A DNA stretch of 64,000 bases, taken from the NCBI RefSeq assembly GCF_039727615.1, contig NZ_CP152474.1, forward strand, positions 3,410,001-3,474,000. Direction: 5' to 3'. The notes beneath the pieces are model-generated. The model was not told where the DNA came from. It saw only the letters and a program-made list of their open reading frames with translations, and did no database searches. How positions within the stretch are numbered: the stretch's first letter is position 1; the number at the start of each line of letters is the position of its first letter. A program made the position numbers and the translations under genes. The stretch comes from Leclercia sp. S52. GTDB taxonomy: Bacteria; Pseudomonadota; Gammaproteobacteria; Enterobacterales; Enterobacteriaceae. This document shows positions 1 through 9,700 of the stretch, one piece after another.

Positions 1-579
1 GATGGCATGCGGAACCACCTCATCCACCAGCCCGACCTTCAGGGCCTGGCGTGGACGCAGCTGTTTGCCGGTGAGGATCATCTCCAGCGCCGTGCTGACG
101 CCCACCAGCCGCGGCAGACGCTGGGTGCCGCCCGAGCCGGGCAACAAGCCGAGCTGTACTTCCGGCAGGCCCAGCACCGTTTTGCCGTCGTCGGTACAAA
201 TTCGTCCGTGGCAGGCCAGCGCCAGCTCCAGACCACCGCCGAGGCAGGCGCCGTGGATCGCCGCAATCACCGGGATCGGCAGGGCATGAATTTCGGCCAT
301 GATCTGCTGCCCCTGACGGGCCAGCGCTTCCGCTTCCTGGGCGCTGTTGGCGCGGGCGATCATGTTGATATCGGCCCCGGCAATAAAGTTGTCCGGTTTG
401 GCCGAGATAAACACCAGCCCGCGCAGGGCTTTGTTTTCGCGCACCTGCTTCAGGATCGCACGGACCTGACCGCCAAACTCGGCTTTCAGGGTATTCATCT
501 TTTCGTCTGGCGCATCGATGGTCACCACCGCCACGTTGTCCGGACGCACATTAAGGGTAAACGCCGTTGTCATCTCCAT
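1..579 (-). CDS. fadJ: FadJ, fatty acid oxidation complex alpha subunit (N-terminal part)
   Basis: This is the first 193 codons of the anaerobic beta-oxidation multifunctional protein; the rest lies outside the window. The visible part is the crotonase-fold enoyl-CoA hydratase domain, with the oxyanion-hole stretch GADIN and the [15 protein letters not shown] signature near residues 108-122 closely matching E. coli FadJ. The start is the ATG at 579, giving MEMTTAF as in E. coli. It overlaps the fadI stop by one base (TAATG), so translation is probably coupled. With FadI it forms the complex that hydrates and dehydrogenates acyl-CoA intermediates in the cytoplasm. Confidence 0.95.
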   Translation of the reverse strand, partial: MEMTTAFTLNVRPDNVAVVTIDAPDEKMNTLKAEFGGQVRAILKQVRENKALRGLVFISAKPDNFIAGADINMIARANSAQEAEALARQGQQIMAEIHALPIPVIAAIHGACLGGGLELALACHGRICTDDGKTVLGLPEVQLGLLPGSGGTQRLPRLVGVSTALEMILTGKQLRPRQALKVGLVDEVVPHAI

Positions 580-1889
580 TATTCTGCCTCCAGAACCATT
601 GCGGCGCCCAGGCCACCCGCCGCGCAGGCGGTAACCAGGCCAAACCCACCGCCGCGACGGCGCAACTCATGCAGCGTCTGGGTGATCATCCTCGCCCCGG
701 TCGCCGCAAAGGGGTGCCCGTAGGCAATGGAGCCCCCCAGCACGTTAAATTTACTTTCATCGACCTCGCCCGTAGCGTGGGCGCGTCCTAACACATCCCG
801 GGCAAAACGATCGCTTGCCAGCAGCTGCAGGTTGGCCAGGGTCTGGGCGGCAAAGGCTTCATGCATGTCGATCAGCGTCAGATCGTTCATGGTGAGCCCG
901 GCACGCTCCAGCGCCAGCGGCGTGGACCAGGCCGGTCCCAGCAGCATGTCCTGCCAGACATCAATGGCGGTAAAGGCATAGCTGCGCAGATAGCCGAGCG
1001 GGATCAGCCCCAGCTCTCTGGCGCGGGATTCGGTCATCAGGATCACCGCCGCCGCGCCATCGGTTAACGGCGTGCTGTTGGCGGCGGTCACGGTGCCGTG
1101 CTTACGGTCGAAGGCCGGACGCAGTTTCGCGTAATCGGCCAGCGTGGACGTGCCGCGAATATTATTATCTTCGCTCAGCGGCTCGCGGTAAGGCGGGGTG
1201 TAGGCGGTCATCACCTCGTTCGCCAGCTTGCCTTCCGCCCAGGCCTGAGCGGCACGCTGATGCGAGCGGTGCGCCAGGGCATCCTGCTGTTCGCGGGTAA
1301 TGCCGTAGGTCTTCGCCATCTGTTCGGCGGTATCGCCCATCCGCAGGCCGGTGGAGTATTCCGCAACCGCAGGCGGCACGGGGAGGAGATCGCGCAAACG
1401 CAGGCGCGAGAAGAGGGATAAACGCTGCCCGGTGGTGCGGGCCTTATTGACATCCACCAGCACGCGGGCAAGCTTTTTGCTGACGCCGATCGGCAGGACA
1501 GACGAGGAGTCCGCGCCGCCAGCGATGCCGGCACGAATGGTGCCCGTGATCAGGCTTTCTGCGACGTTCGCCACCGCCTGAAAGCTGGTGGCGCAGGCGC
1601 GGCTGACGCTGTAGGCGTCGGTGTGGACGTTCATGCCAGTGCCCAGCACGATCTCACGGGCGATATTGGGCGCTTCCGGCATTTGCACCACCTGGCCGAA
1701 GACCAACTGTTCAATCACCTCAGGAGGTATTTCGCTGCGAGCCAGCAACTCCCCCACCACCATTTTTCCCAGATCGACGGCAGGTATGCCATGAAACGCC
1801 GTCGCCTGACGGGCAAATGGCGTACGTAATCCACTGACAATGGCAATGCGATCGCCCTGACGGGTGATTAGCGGTAATGCCTGACTCAT
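579..1889 (-). CDS. fadI: FadI, 3-ketoacyl-CoA thiolase
   Basis: This 436-residue thiolase cleaves 3-ketoacyl-CoA with CoA to acetyl-CoA and a shortened acyl-CoA, partnering FadJ. The length equals E. coli FadI. The nucleophile Cys lies in the SRACATS stretch, and the C-terminal [11 protein letters not shown] and [10 protein letters not shown] motifs supply the His and second Cys of the active site. The frame is open 39 codons further upstream, but [18 protein letters not shown] is the conserved N-terminus, so 1889 is chosen. A FadR-type site lies about 30 bases upstream, which fits repression in the absence of long-chain acyl-CoA. Confidence 0.96.
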   Translation of the reverse strand: MSQALPLITRQGDRIAIVSGLRTPFARQATAFHGIPAVDLGKMVVGELLARSEIPPEVIEQLVFGQVVQMPEAPNIAREIVLGTGMNVHTDAYSVSRACATSFQAVANVAESLITGTIRAGIAGGADSSSVLPIGVSKKLARVLVDVNKARTTGQRLSLFSRLRLRDLLPVPPAVAEYSTGLRMGDTAEQMAKTYGITREQQDALAHRSHQRAAQAWAEGKLANEVMTAYTPPYREPLSEDNNIRGTSTLADYAKLRPAFDRKHGTVTAANSTPLTDGAAAVILMTESRARELGLIPLGYLRSYAFTAIDVWQDMLLGPAWSTPLALERAGLTMNDLTLIDMHEAFAAQTLANLQLLASDRFARDVLGRAHATGEVDESKFNVLGGSIAYGHPFAATGARMITQTLHELRRRGGGFGLVTACAAGGLGAAMVLEAE

Positions 1890-1919
1890 AACGCTCCCCT
1901 GTGAATAACAAATGCGCAA

Positions 1920-1934
1920 AGTGGTCTGACCTGA
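1920..1934. promoter_or_regulatory. Putative FadR operator upstream of fadIJ
   Basis: The sequence AGTGGTCTGACCTGA matches the FadR recognition core (TGGTCNGACCTGT-like). It lies 31 bases upstream of the fadI ATG. FadR repression of fad genes is established for E. coli; its use here is inferred from the match and position. Confidence 0.6.
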
Positions 1935-2012
1935 TAACAGTCTTAACCAAATTTTTACATTAGCCAATCGGGGAGAAGAAAAATTGCGAGCGAAGCCACA
2001 GAGCACAAACGA

Positions 2013-2036
2013 AACGCCCCCATGAATGGAGGCGTT
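2013..2036 (-). terminator. Hairpin downstream of yfcZ
   Basis: The arms AACGCC-CC and GG-GGCGTT are separated by a 6-base loop just past the yfcZ stop, with one internal mismatch. On the minus strand the hairpin is followed by TCGTTTG, so it is a modest intrinsic terminator separating yfcZ from fadI. Confidence 0.5.
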
Positions 2037-2045
2037 GAAGGGAAA

Positions 2046-2330
2046 TTAACGCAGACCGAGCTGGAAAATCAGAGACTCAGCTTCGCAGCTGAACACGAAA
2101 TCGATGTCCAGGCGCACCCCGCCGTTTACTTCGGTGAAGGTGGAGGTGATGTCGCACGGTTCAGACTCAACGCCGCGGGCTTTCGCAGTCAGTGCGGCCA
2201 GCGTCTCTTCGGCTTCGGCACGGCTGGCGAACTCACGGCTGTAAGAGGCGGTGCAATCCGTGTTATCCACGATGGTACCCACATCCATACAGCAGCAAAC
2301 CGGGGTTTCATCAGCACTGCATTTACTCAT
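2046..2330 (-). CDS. yfcZ: YfcZ/YiiS family small protein
   Basis: This 94-residue conserved enterobacterial protein of unknown biochemical role is nearly identical in length and sequence to E. coli YfcZ. It begins MSKCSADETPVCCCMDVG, with an unusual CCC cluster, and ends IFQLGLR. An upstream in-frame ATG exists, but the conserved N-terminus sets the start at 2330. It sits between fadI and fadL as in E. coli and is transcribed towards fadI, separated from it by a hairpin. No function is assigned. Confidence 0.9.
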   Translation of the reverse strand: MSKCSADETPVCCCMDVGTIVDNTDCTASYSREFASRAEAEETLAALTAKARGVESEPCDITSTFTEVNGGVRLDIDFVFSCEAESLIFQLGLR

Positions 2331-2575
2331 AGTAGATTTCCTCTGTAGTCGCGCACGGCGCGAAATAGACAAGATGCTGATATTTTACGCCCCGCCCGAA
2401 AGCGGCTCCAGTCGTTAATGGCGTAAAAGCCGGTAAGTGAGCAATATCACACGTAAAAATGATCTAAAACAAAAATCACCCGTTTGGAGTAAGCGAACTG
2501 GTCACAATTTTGCCAACCAGATCCCGTTTCGAAAAACATATCAGTAAATATTAATAAACAGACTTGCAACATTCT

Positions 2576-2590
2576 ATCTGGTCAGACCTA
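2576..2590. promoter_or_regulatory. FadR operator 1 of fadL
   Basis: The sequence ATCTGGTCAGACCTA is the upstream of two FadR half-palindromic sites. The E. coli fadL promoter carries the same pair with nearly the same bases and spacing. It lies about 110 bases before the fadL start. Confidence 0.75.
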
Positions 2591-2599
2591 TACTCTCGC

Positions 2600-2614
2600 C
2601 ACTGGTCTGATTTC
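2600..2614. promoter_or_regulatory. FadR operator 2 of fadL
   Basis: CACTGGTCTGATTTC is the second TGGTC box, 24 bases downstream of the first, matching the tandem FadR sites of E. coli fadL. The rest of the 365-base gap between yfcZ and fadL shows no gene. Confidence 0.7.
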
Positions 2615-2695
2615 TAAGTGTTACCACAGACCCTACACTTCGCGCTCCTGTTACGGTGTGTAACAAATATTGAATAAAAATAACTCAATGAGGTT

Positions 2696-4039
2696 ATGGT
2701 CATGAGCCAGAAAACCCTGTTCAAAAAAACTGCGCTCGCAATCGCAGTGGCAATCGTCTCCACCTCCGCCTGGTCAGCGGGCTTTCAGCTAAATGAGTTC
2801 TCTTCCTCAGGCCTGGGCCGCGCCTATTCCGGGGAAGGTGCCATCGCTGATGACGCAGGGAATGCGAGCCGTAACCCGGCGCTGATCACCATGTTTGATC
2901 GCCCGACCTTCTCTATCGGTGCCGTTTATATCGATCCCGATGTCAACGTCACGGGTAACTCCGCCTTAACAGGACAGAGTGCAGACCAGGACAATATCGC
3001 CCCGACCGCCTGGGTGCCTAACGTGCACTTTGTTATGCCAATCAACGACCAGTTTGGTTGGGGTGCGTCTGTCACTTCCAACTACGGTCTGGCAACCGAA
3101 TTTAACGACAGCTACGCGGCGGGTATCTACGGCGGTAAAACCGATCTGGAAACCCTCAACCTGAACCTGAGCGGAGCCTATCGTCTCGACAGCAACTGGA
3201 GCTTTGGCCTGGGCTTTGATGCCGTTTACGCGAAAGCCAAAATTGAGCGTTATGCAGGTTCGCTGGGTCCATTGCTGTCACGTCAGCTGACCGGCCGCGT
3301 ACCGCCATCCTACCTGAATGGGATCAACGAGCCTGACGATCAGATTGCCTACCTGAAAGGCGACGAATGGGGCTTCGGCTGGAACGCCGGTATCCTGTAT
3401 GAGCTGGATAAAAACAACCGCTGGGGTCTGACCTACCGCTCTGAAGTGAAAATCGACTTCGACGGCGACTATAAGAGCTCCATCAACCCGGCCCTGAACA
3501 GCATCCTGGGCAGTATGGGTCTGCCGTCGGGCACCGGTGGCCGCACCGAGAGCGGCTCTCTGTCGCTGCATCTGCCAGAAATGTGGGAAGTCTCCGGGTA
3601 TAACCTCGTGGCGCCGCAGTGGGCTGTTCACTACAGTCTGACCTACACCAGCTGGAGCCAGTTCCAGGAGCTGAAGGCCACCGGCAACAACGGTCAAACC
3701 CTGTTCTATAAAGATGAAAGCTTTAAAGATGCGTACCGTATCGCGCTGGGTACCACCTATTACTACGACAAGAACTGGACCTTCCGCACCGGTATCGCCT
3801 TTGACGACAGCCCGGTTCCGGCCGACAAGCGTTCCATCTCCATCCCGGATCAGGACCGTCTGTGGCTGAGCGCCGGTATGACCTACGCCTTTAACGATGA
3901 TGCCTCTATCGACGTGGGCGCATCTTATATGCATGGTCAGAAAGTCAGCTTCACCGAGGGCGAAGGCCCGGCTGCGTATAACTTCACTTCTGAAGGCAAG
4001 GCGTGGCTGTTCGGGACCAACTTCAACTACGCGTTCTAA
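2696..4039 (+). CDS. fadL: FadL, outer-membrane long-chain fatty acid transporter
   Basis: This 447-residue outer-membrane beta-barrel takes up long-chain fatty acids for FadD activation and beta-oxidation. A signal peptide ends at AWSA, and the mature protein begins [21 protein letters not shown], the FadL hatch sequence with the NPA motif (SRNPALIT). It ends in aromatic Phe (NFNYAF), as barrel proteins do. The start is ATG-GTC-ATG; either ATG (2696 or 2702) is possible, and 2696 follows the E. coli annotation. The segment around residues 175-215 is shorter and more divergent than in E. coli, as expected for a surface loop. Two FadR boxes precede it. Confidence 0.97.
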   Translation: MVMSQKTLFKKTALAIAVAIVSTSAWSAGFQLNEFSSSGLGRAYSGEGAIADDAGNASRNPALITMFDRPTFSIGAVYIDPDVNVTGNSALTGQSADQDNIAPTAWVPNVHFVMPINDQFGWGASVTSNYGLATEFNDSYAAGIYGGKTDLETLNLNLSGAYRLDSNWSFGLGFDAVYAKAKIERYAGSLGPLLSRQLTGRVPPSYLNGINEPDDQIAYLKGDEWGFGWNAGILYELDKNNRWGLTYRSEVKIDFDGDYKSSINPALNSILGSMGLPSGTGGRTESGSLSLHLPEMWEVSGYNLVAPQWAVHYSLTYTSWSQFQELKATGNNGQTLFYKDESFKDAYRIALGTTYYYDKNWTFRTGIAFDDSPVPADKRSISIPDQDRLWLSAGMTYAFNDDASIDVGASYMHGQKVSFTEGEGPAAYNFTSEGKAWLFGTNFNYAF

Positions 4040-4055
4040 TCACGTAGCGATAAAA

Positions 4056-4088
4056 AAAGGTGAGCCTCGTGCTCACCTTTTCTTTTTT
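4056..4088. terminator. Bidirectional terminator fadL/mlaA
   Basis: A perfect 10-bp stem (AAAGGTGAGC, loop CTCGT, GCTCACCTTT) is flanked by A-run and T-run. It serves convergent fadL and mlaA; the mlaA stop codon lies in the T-rich tail. Confidence 0.9.
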
Positions 4089-4839
4089 ATTCCGCATCAA
4101 TCTCGGAGAGTTCATTCTCGATCGCTTTCGCGTTCGGGTTATCTTCCGGTTTCAGCTTACCGCCGTTAGCAATAAAGTCATGGTTCTGGAAGTAGGCTTC
4201 ACGCACCATGATGTACGGATCGGAAGACTGACGCAGCAGACCGTCTGAATCCAGCAGCTGTGCGCGCGATTCCACCCCTTCCAGCGTCCATTTACCCACC
4301 GACAGCGGCCAGGTCAGCCACGACAGTACCGGATAGAGGGTATCGACCGCATCACCGCCATCATCACGCAGCGTGAAGCTGCCGTAGAACGGTAAATGAA
4401 CATACGGGCCGTAACCCACATTGTAATGACCCAGCGTACTACCGAAACGGTGTGGCTGCTCGCGTTGCAGCTTCGGATTCGCCATCCCGGCAACGTCAAT
4501 AAAGCCGCCCATCCCTAACAGGGTGTTCAGGAAGAAGCGGGTGAAGTGGACCATCCCCTGGTAGGGATCGCCCTGCAGGAAGAAGTTCGCCATCACCGCA
4601 GGCTCTTCAAGGTTGCTGGTGAAGTTACTCAGCCCGTTACGGGCAGGTTGAGGAACATAATCACGCCATGCGACCGCGACCGGACGTACCACATAGGGAT
4701 CCAGCACGTTGTAGTTGAAGCTATACATGGTGCGGTTAAATCCTTCCAGAGGATCGGAGCGCCCCTGCTGCTCGCCAGAACTGGCGCAGCCCATCAGCAA
4801 CGTGGTGCCCAGCGCAACCACCGAAAGCCGAAGTTTCAT
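4087..4839 (-). CDS. mlaA: MlaA (VacJ), outer-membrane lipoprotein of phospholipid retrograde transport
   Basis: This 250-residue lipoprotein sits with OmpC/F in the outer membrane and passes mislocalised outer-leaflet phospholipids to MlaC. The signal peptide ends in the lipobox LLMGC, followed by ASSGEQ. The conserved block DPLEGFNRTMYSFN and the GGFIDVAG stretch are clear. The frame extends 43 codons upstream, but the lipoprotein signal and the AGGGAGAAAGA ribosome site just before 4839 fix the start. It converges on fadL and shares its terminator. Confidence 0.95.
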   Translation of the reverse strand: MKLRLSVVALGTTLLMGCASSGEQQGRSDPLEGFNRTMYSFNYNVLDPYVVRPVAVAWRDYVPQPARNGLSNFTSNLEEPAVMANFFLQGDPYQGMVHFTRFFLNTLLGMGGFIDVAGMANPKLQREQPHRFGSTLGHYNVGYGPYVHLPFYGSFTLRDDGGDAVDTLYPVLSWLTWPLSVGKWTLEGVESRAQLLDSDGLLRQSSDPYIMVREAYFQNHDFIANGGKLKPEDNPNAKAIENELSEIDAE

Positions 4840-5154
4840 ATCTTTCTCCCTGTTAAGTATGGCTATCAGCAAAAGCCATCCGTACTGGCGCTTTCGCGCT
4901 CCGTCTGTAAATGTGCAAGTGATTGTATCAGCACGCTTACTGATGTCTACGACCACAAATCGGGGCAATAAAACACCCTCTTTATGATCTCAGAATAGCC
5001 TGGCTTTAGGTTTTCGTTAGGCTGGCAATTTTATACGGCCTTTGCCGGGGATGTATCGCCTTTATTGCCATAACAGGAATTTAAGAGCATACCCACGGGC
5101 GTCGGGGCAAAAACCGCTACGCTTAAAGGTATCAGCCACCTCAGGAGCACCAAA
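4840..5154. other. Divergent intergenic region mlaA/yfdC
   Basis: This 315-base gap contains no supported gene. It must hold the divergent promoters of mlaA and yfdC, but I could not pin either to a convincing -35/-10 pair. Confidence 0.5.
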
Positions 5155-6096
5155 ATGGACGAACTCAAAGAAGAGAAAATAGATAAACACACTGAAGAAC
5201 TGGAAGTTGAAAGCGAGGAGAAACGCCGGGGAAAGAAGATTGAGGTCGATGAGGACCAACTCCCTTCGCGTGCCATGGCTATCCACGAACATATTCGCCA
5301 GGACGGTGAAAAAGAGCTGGAACGCGATGCCATGGCGCTGCTGTGGTCAGCCATCGCCGCCGGGCTATCGATGAGCGCCTCTTTTCTGGCTAAAGGGATA
5401 TTTCACGTTCAGTTTGAGGGCATCCCCGGTGGGCTGGTGCTGGAAAACTTCGGTTATACCTTTGGCTTTATTATCGTGATTATGGCGCGCCAGCAGCTGT
5501 TTACCGAGAATACCGTCACCGCAGTACTGCCGGTGATGCAGAGCCCGACATGGGGCAATTTCGGCCTGCTGATGCGCCTGTGGAGCGTGGTGTTGTTCGG
5601 GAATATTATCGGCACCGGCGTCGCGGCATGGGCGTTTGAATATATGCCGATATTTGACGAGGCCACCCGCGATGCGTTTGTGAAAATCGGGACCGGGGTG
5701 ATGGAAAACAGCCCGCTCGAAATGTTCTCCAACGCCATTATCTCCGGCTGGATCGTCGCCACCATGGTGTGGATGTTCCCGTCTGCCGGTTCGGCCAAAA
5801 TCGTGGTTATCATTCTGATGACCTGGCTTATCGCCCTGGCCGATACCACCCATATCGTGGTCGGTACGGTGGAGATTTTATATCTGGTCTTTAACGGCAC
5901 CATCCACTGGAGCGAGTTCTTCTGGCCATTTGCGATCCCGACCCTGGCAGGCAACATCTGCGGCGGTACCTTTATTTTTGCCCTGTTGAGCCATGCGCAA
6001 ATCCGTAACGATATGTCGAATAAGCGCAAAGCCGAGATCAAAGCCAGGGAGCAGGCCCAGCAGGAGGAAGCGGAAGAAAATAAAAATTCGGCCTGA
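5155..6096 (+). CDS. yfdC: YfdC, formate/nitrite transporter (FNT) family inner-membrane protein
   Basis: This 313-residue protein has a charged cytoplasmic N-terminus of about 60 residues (Glu/Lys-rich) followed by six hydrophobic segments of the FNT pentameric channel fold. Characteristic stretches include GLSMSASFLAKGIFH and the glycine-rich GNIIGTGVAAW. It matches E. coli YfdC in length and locus. FNT proteins conduct small monovalent anions, but the substrate of YfdC is not established. A CAGGAG ribosome site precedes the ATG. It is the last backbone gene before argW. Confidence 0.92.
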   Translation: MDELKEEKIDKHTEELEVESEEKRRGKKIEVDEDQLPSRAMAIHEHIRQDGEKELERDAMALLWSAIAAGLSMSASFLAKGIFHVQFEGIPGGLVLENFGYTFGFIIVIMARQQLFTENTVTAVLPVMQSPTWGNFGLLMRLWSVVLFGNIIGTGVAAWAFEYMPIFDEATRDAFVKIGTGVMENSPLEMFSNAIISGWIVATMVWMFPSAGSAKIVVIILMTWLIALADTTHIVVGTVEILYLVFNGTIHWSEFFWPFAIPTLAGNICGGTFIFALLSHAQIRNDMSNKRKAEIKAREQAQQEEAEENKNSA

Positions 6097-6171
6097 ATGG
6101 CGACACTTTAAGCAGTCAGGCGGTGGCGAGCTTAACGCCTTGTATAAATGGCGTTATACTCGTGCCGCTTC

Positions 6172-6243
6172 GTCCCCTTAGTTAAATGGATATAACGAGC
6201 CCCTCCTAAGGGCTAGTTGCAGGTTCGATTCCTGCAGGGGACA
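6172..6243 (+). tRNA. argW: tRNA-Arg (CCU), 3' CCA not encoded
   Basis: The cloverleaf is intact: 7-bp acceptor stem (GTCCCCT with AGGGGAC), anticodon loop with CCT, and T arm GCAGGTTCGATTCCTGC. Position after yfdC matches E. coli argW, a known integration site for prophages. The discriminator A is followed by TTCCTGG instead of CCA. Enterobacterial tRNA genes normally encode CCA, so the 3' end has probably been altered, for example by past site-specific integration. The tRNA would need CCA-adding enzyme. Confidence 0.93.
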
Positions 6244-6791
6244 TTCCTGGCGCATTATCCCCTTCTGCCTGACCCCATTAAAACCGCATCGCATAAAGCT
6301 ATAAGCCACATTTACTATCCAGGTATTTCCGGACAATAGCATTCCAAACCTCAACGAGGGCCTCAGGGGACATAATCAGTCTCTCGGAAGATCTCATGAA
6401 GTGAATGGTCCGTTTAAACGGAACGCTTACAACGATTTTGCTATTGAAAAATTTAAAGTTATTGCTGGTTGTTTATAGTTGTTACAAACAATTGACAGTT
6501 GTTTACTTTTTGACTTTAGTCAATTTCAGGGGGTCGCTTGACTGAAGCCTGCCATCGCTTTGGCAAAGTAAGTCGTCGCGATTTTCCTGTGGGAGCAGAA
6601 CATGTCCATCACAGGGTCTTTTTGTAAAGTGAAGGGGGAGATGTAGGTCGTTCGCCCTGACTTCCAACTTCCATGGCTCGGAGCCGCTCTGTCTACTCGC
6701 TCAGTTAGCAATACCAGGCGCGTAATCCGAGTGCCGCGTACCGGCTTCGCCTTTTCGTGCCTTTTCATCATCATTATTGAGAGAAACGAAA
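6244..6791. other. AT-rich intergenic region after argW
   Basis: This 548-base stretch has no convincing gene. A 32-codon minus-strand ORF at 6299-6397 (MRSSERLIMSPEALVEVWNA...) has no ribosome site, although its frame stays open upstream with protein-like composition, so it may be a remnant. The part at 6440-6535 is AT-rich with repeated TTGTTTA/TTACAAACAA motifs. It includes a possible promoter (TTGACA at 6492-6497, 17-base gap, TTTAGT) for the downstream peroxidase gene. No integrase was found. Confidence 0.4.
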
Positions 6792-9700
6792 ATGGCCGAT
6801 CTCCGTAAGTCTGACCTGAAATTTAGCCTCCTGCACGCCTCTGTAGCACAAGCGTATGTCGACGGAGTCAACTTCAATATACTATCCAACCGTCTGGTGC
6901 CATTCGGTATGCGTACCTTCGATGATAGCTTTAGCCACCTGGTCACAGGGCAAGGCAAGTTTGGTGCCACAGACCACTCCTTCCAGCGCTTGTTTGATCC
7001 CTCGTTTAAAGCGGAGTACGCCGGGATGGGGTCGGTTATCGATGCGCCGTCATGGATTATCCGTAACCAGACCGCCAACATCTTATCCAAAGTTGAAGTG
7101 AACAAAGGTACCGATCCGGTAATCGGCACGGGTCTGAATAGTGTGTCTGGCACACCGCCGCCGCAGGCGGCTATTGAGCTGCCGTCGAGATCCGGGCCTT
7201 CTACGCTGCCCCAGCAAAAGAGCACAGTGCCTGACGGCCCGAATACCCTGCTGAACCCTGGCGATCCCATTCTCTTAACGAGCACAAAAACGTTGGCGGA
7301 TGACGATGACGATGTCGGCGGCGACGGCGCCTTCCCGCTCACCGCCAGTGATGTCGCCAACCTGAAGAATCTCGTCAACGGGCTTGAAGGTGGTGAAGAC
7401 AACGATGCCCTCGGGATCCGCGATCTCGAAGGTACCGGCAATAACCGTGTTCATCTTGACTATGGTTCGGCCGATCAGCCGTTCATACGACTCACCGACG
7501 CGCACTACGGCGCTTACAATGAGACGACGCACAACCGCGACATCAATCCCCTGTTCTCCGGGCTGGATCCGCGTGCCATCAGCGATGCCCTTGGCACTCA
7601 GGAAGCAAACCTTTCCGGCAACGCCGCCGGCGTGAACAGCTTGTTCACGGCCTTCGGTCAGTACTTCGATCACGGTCTCGATTTCCTCGGTAAGGGCGGT
7701 AACGGAACCATCCAGATTGGCACTCCGGGCTCGGTGCCAAATCCCGCGGACCTCACTCGCGGCACCGTTGACAGCATTGATGCCAATGGCATCCCGCAGC
7801 ATCTCAATAAGACATCGCCCTTCGCTGACCAGAACCAAACCTATGGCTCGAACGAACTCGTCGGCCAGTTCCTGCGCGAAGGCGACGGACTGGGCGGGTT
7901 TACGGGCAAACTGCTGGAGGGCGGACTGGATCCCTCAAATCCAAATTTCAAACTGCTGCCCACGCTGAGGGAACTGATCCTGCATCACTGGAACAACAAC
8001 ACGCTGTTCACCGACGGCTCGCTGCCGGGCGATCACAACATGACCTTCCAGGAGTACTACGCCGGACTGGTCGACAGCAATGGCGTGATCAACTCGTCGA
8101 TGCTCCCTGCCATGACCTCTAATTTCATGGGCAGTGGCTTTGCGCTGCTGCTCGACACCAACCCCTTCATCAACCTGCTCGACCACTACGTGGCGGGTGA
8201 TGGACGGGCGAACGAGAACATCGCACTCACTGCGGTCCACAACATCTGGGCGCGGAATCACAACTTCCATGTCAACGGATTGCTCGACGCCGGATTTGTT
8301 GGAACCGCTGAAGAGCTGTTCCAGGCGGCCAAGATCATCAACGAGGCTGAATATCAGCGCGTTATTTACACCGACTTTGCCGACAAGTTGCTGGGTGGCA
8401 TGAGAGGTGACGGCAATCACGGCTTCGTCGAGTACAACCCGGACGTGGATGCCCGCGTCTCGCACGAGTTCGCGGTTGCTGCTTACCGGTTCGGTCATTC
8501 GATGATAGGGCAGACGCTGACGGTGCTCGACGCTCAGGGCAATGCAACGCAGGTACCGCTGTTCGACGCGTTCCTCAACCCGACCAACGATACGAGCGCA
8601 TTCAATTTCCCTAAAGCGCAGCTGCCCTACTCTCCACAGCCAGGCTATGAGCAGCTCGGTGCCGCCGGGATCATTGCCGGTGGTGTTGTCCAGGCTGCGG
8701 AAGAAGTCGACGTCAATCTCGTCGATGCTGTGCGAAACGACCTTGTTCGTATGAGTGCTGACGTGTTCGCTTTCGACGTCGCCCGCGAGTGGGACGTCGG
8801 TCTGGGTTCGATGAACCAGATCCGGGCCGACCTGCTGGCCTCTCGCGATCCCTATGTGAAGGAGGCGGTCAGATTTGCCGGCGATCTCACGCCCTACAGT
8901 TCATGGGAAGACTTCCAGGCCCGGAACAATCTCAGCGACACCGTCATTGCGCAATTCAAACAGGCCTATCCTGATCTGGTGCTGGAGGATTCTCAGATTG
9001 CCGACTTCCTGGCGGCTAATCCTGGCTATCAATTTGTCAACGGAAACACCGTCAAAGGCATCGACAGAGTGGATCTGTTCGTGGGCGGACTGGCCGAGAA
9101 GCATATCAACGGCGGTGTGGTAGGCCAGACCTTCTGGGTCATCATCCACGAGCAACTTGACCGCATCCAGGAAGGTGACCGGCTCTATTATATCGATCGC
9201 GTGGAGCATCTGGACTTCTACGACGTCCTTGAGGAGCAGGGCTTTGCCGCGATCGTGGCACGCAACACGGGCCTGACCAATCTTCCCGAGAACATCTTCG
9301 GGACGAGTCAGCTCGATAAACCGCCGGTCGTAGTCAACAACAACCTCGTCCTGAATGGTGGAAACGGCAATGACATCCTCAATGGCGGGATCGGCCACGA
9401 CGTCCTGAACGGTGGGGGCGGCAACGACACGCTCAACGGTGGTGCCGGCAACGATAGCCTTAACGGCGGCAGCGGTAATGACTCCCTTGATGGGGGTGAC
9501 GGTGCCGATAATCTTCAGGGCGGGGCCGGTAACGACAAACTGACAGGCGGAGCGGGTAACGACAGGCTCGAGGGTGGCCAGGGTGCCGATACCATGACAG
9601 GAGGCTCCGGAAATGATGTTTATCTGGTTGATAATGCGAAAGATATCGTCAAGGAAGATCTTAATAGCGGGACGGATGTTGTTCAGACCACTCTCCTGAA

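Noticed and set aside
6526..6774. 82-codon minus-strand ORF upstream of the peroxidase gene
   Set aside because: No ribosome site, no family resemblance, and it overlaps the likely 5' leader of the peroxidase gene.
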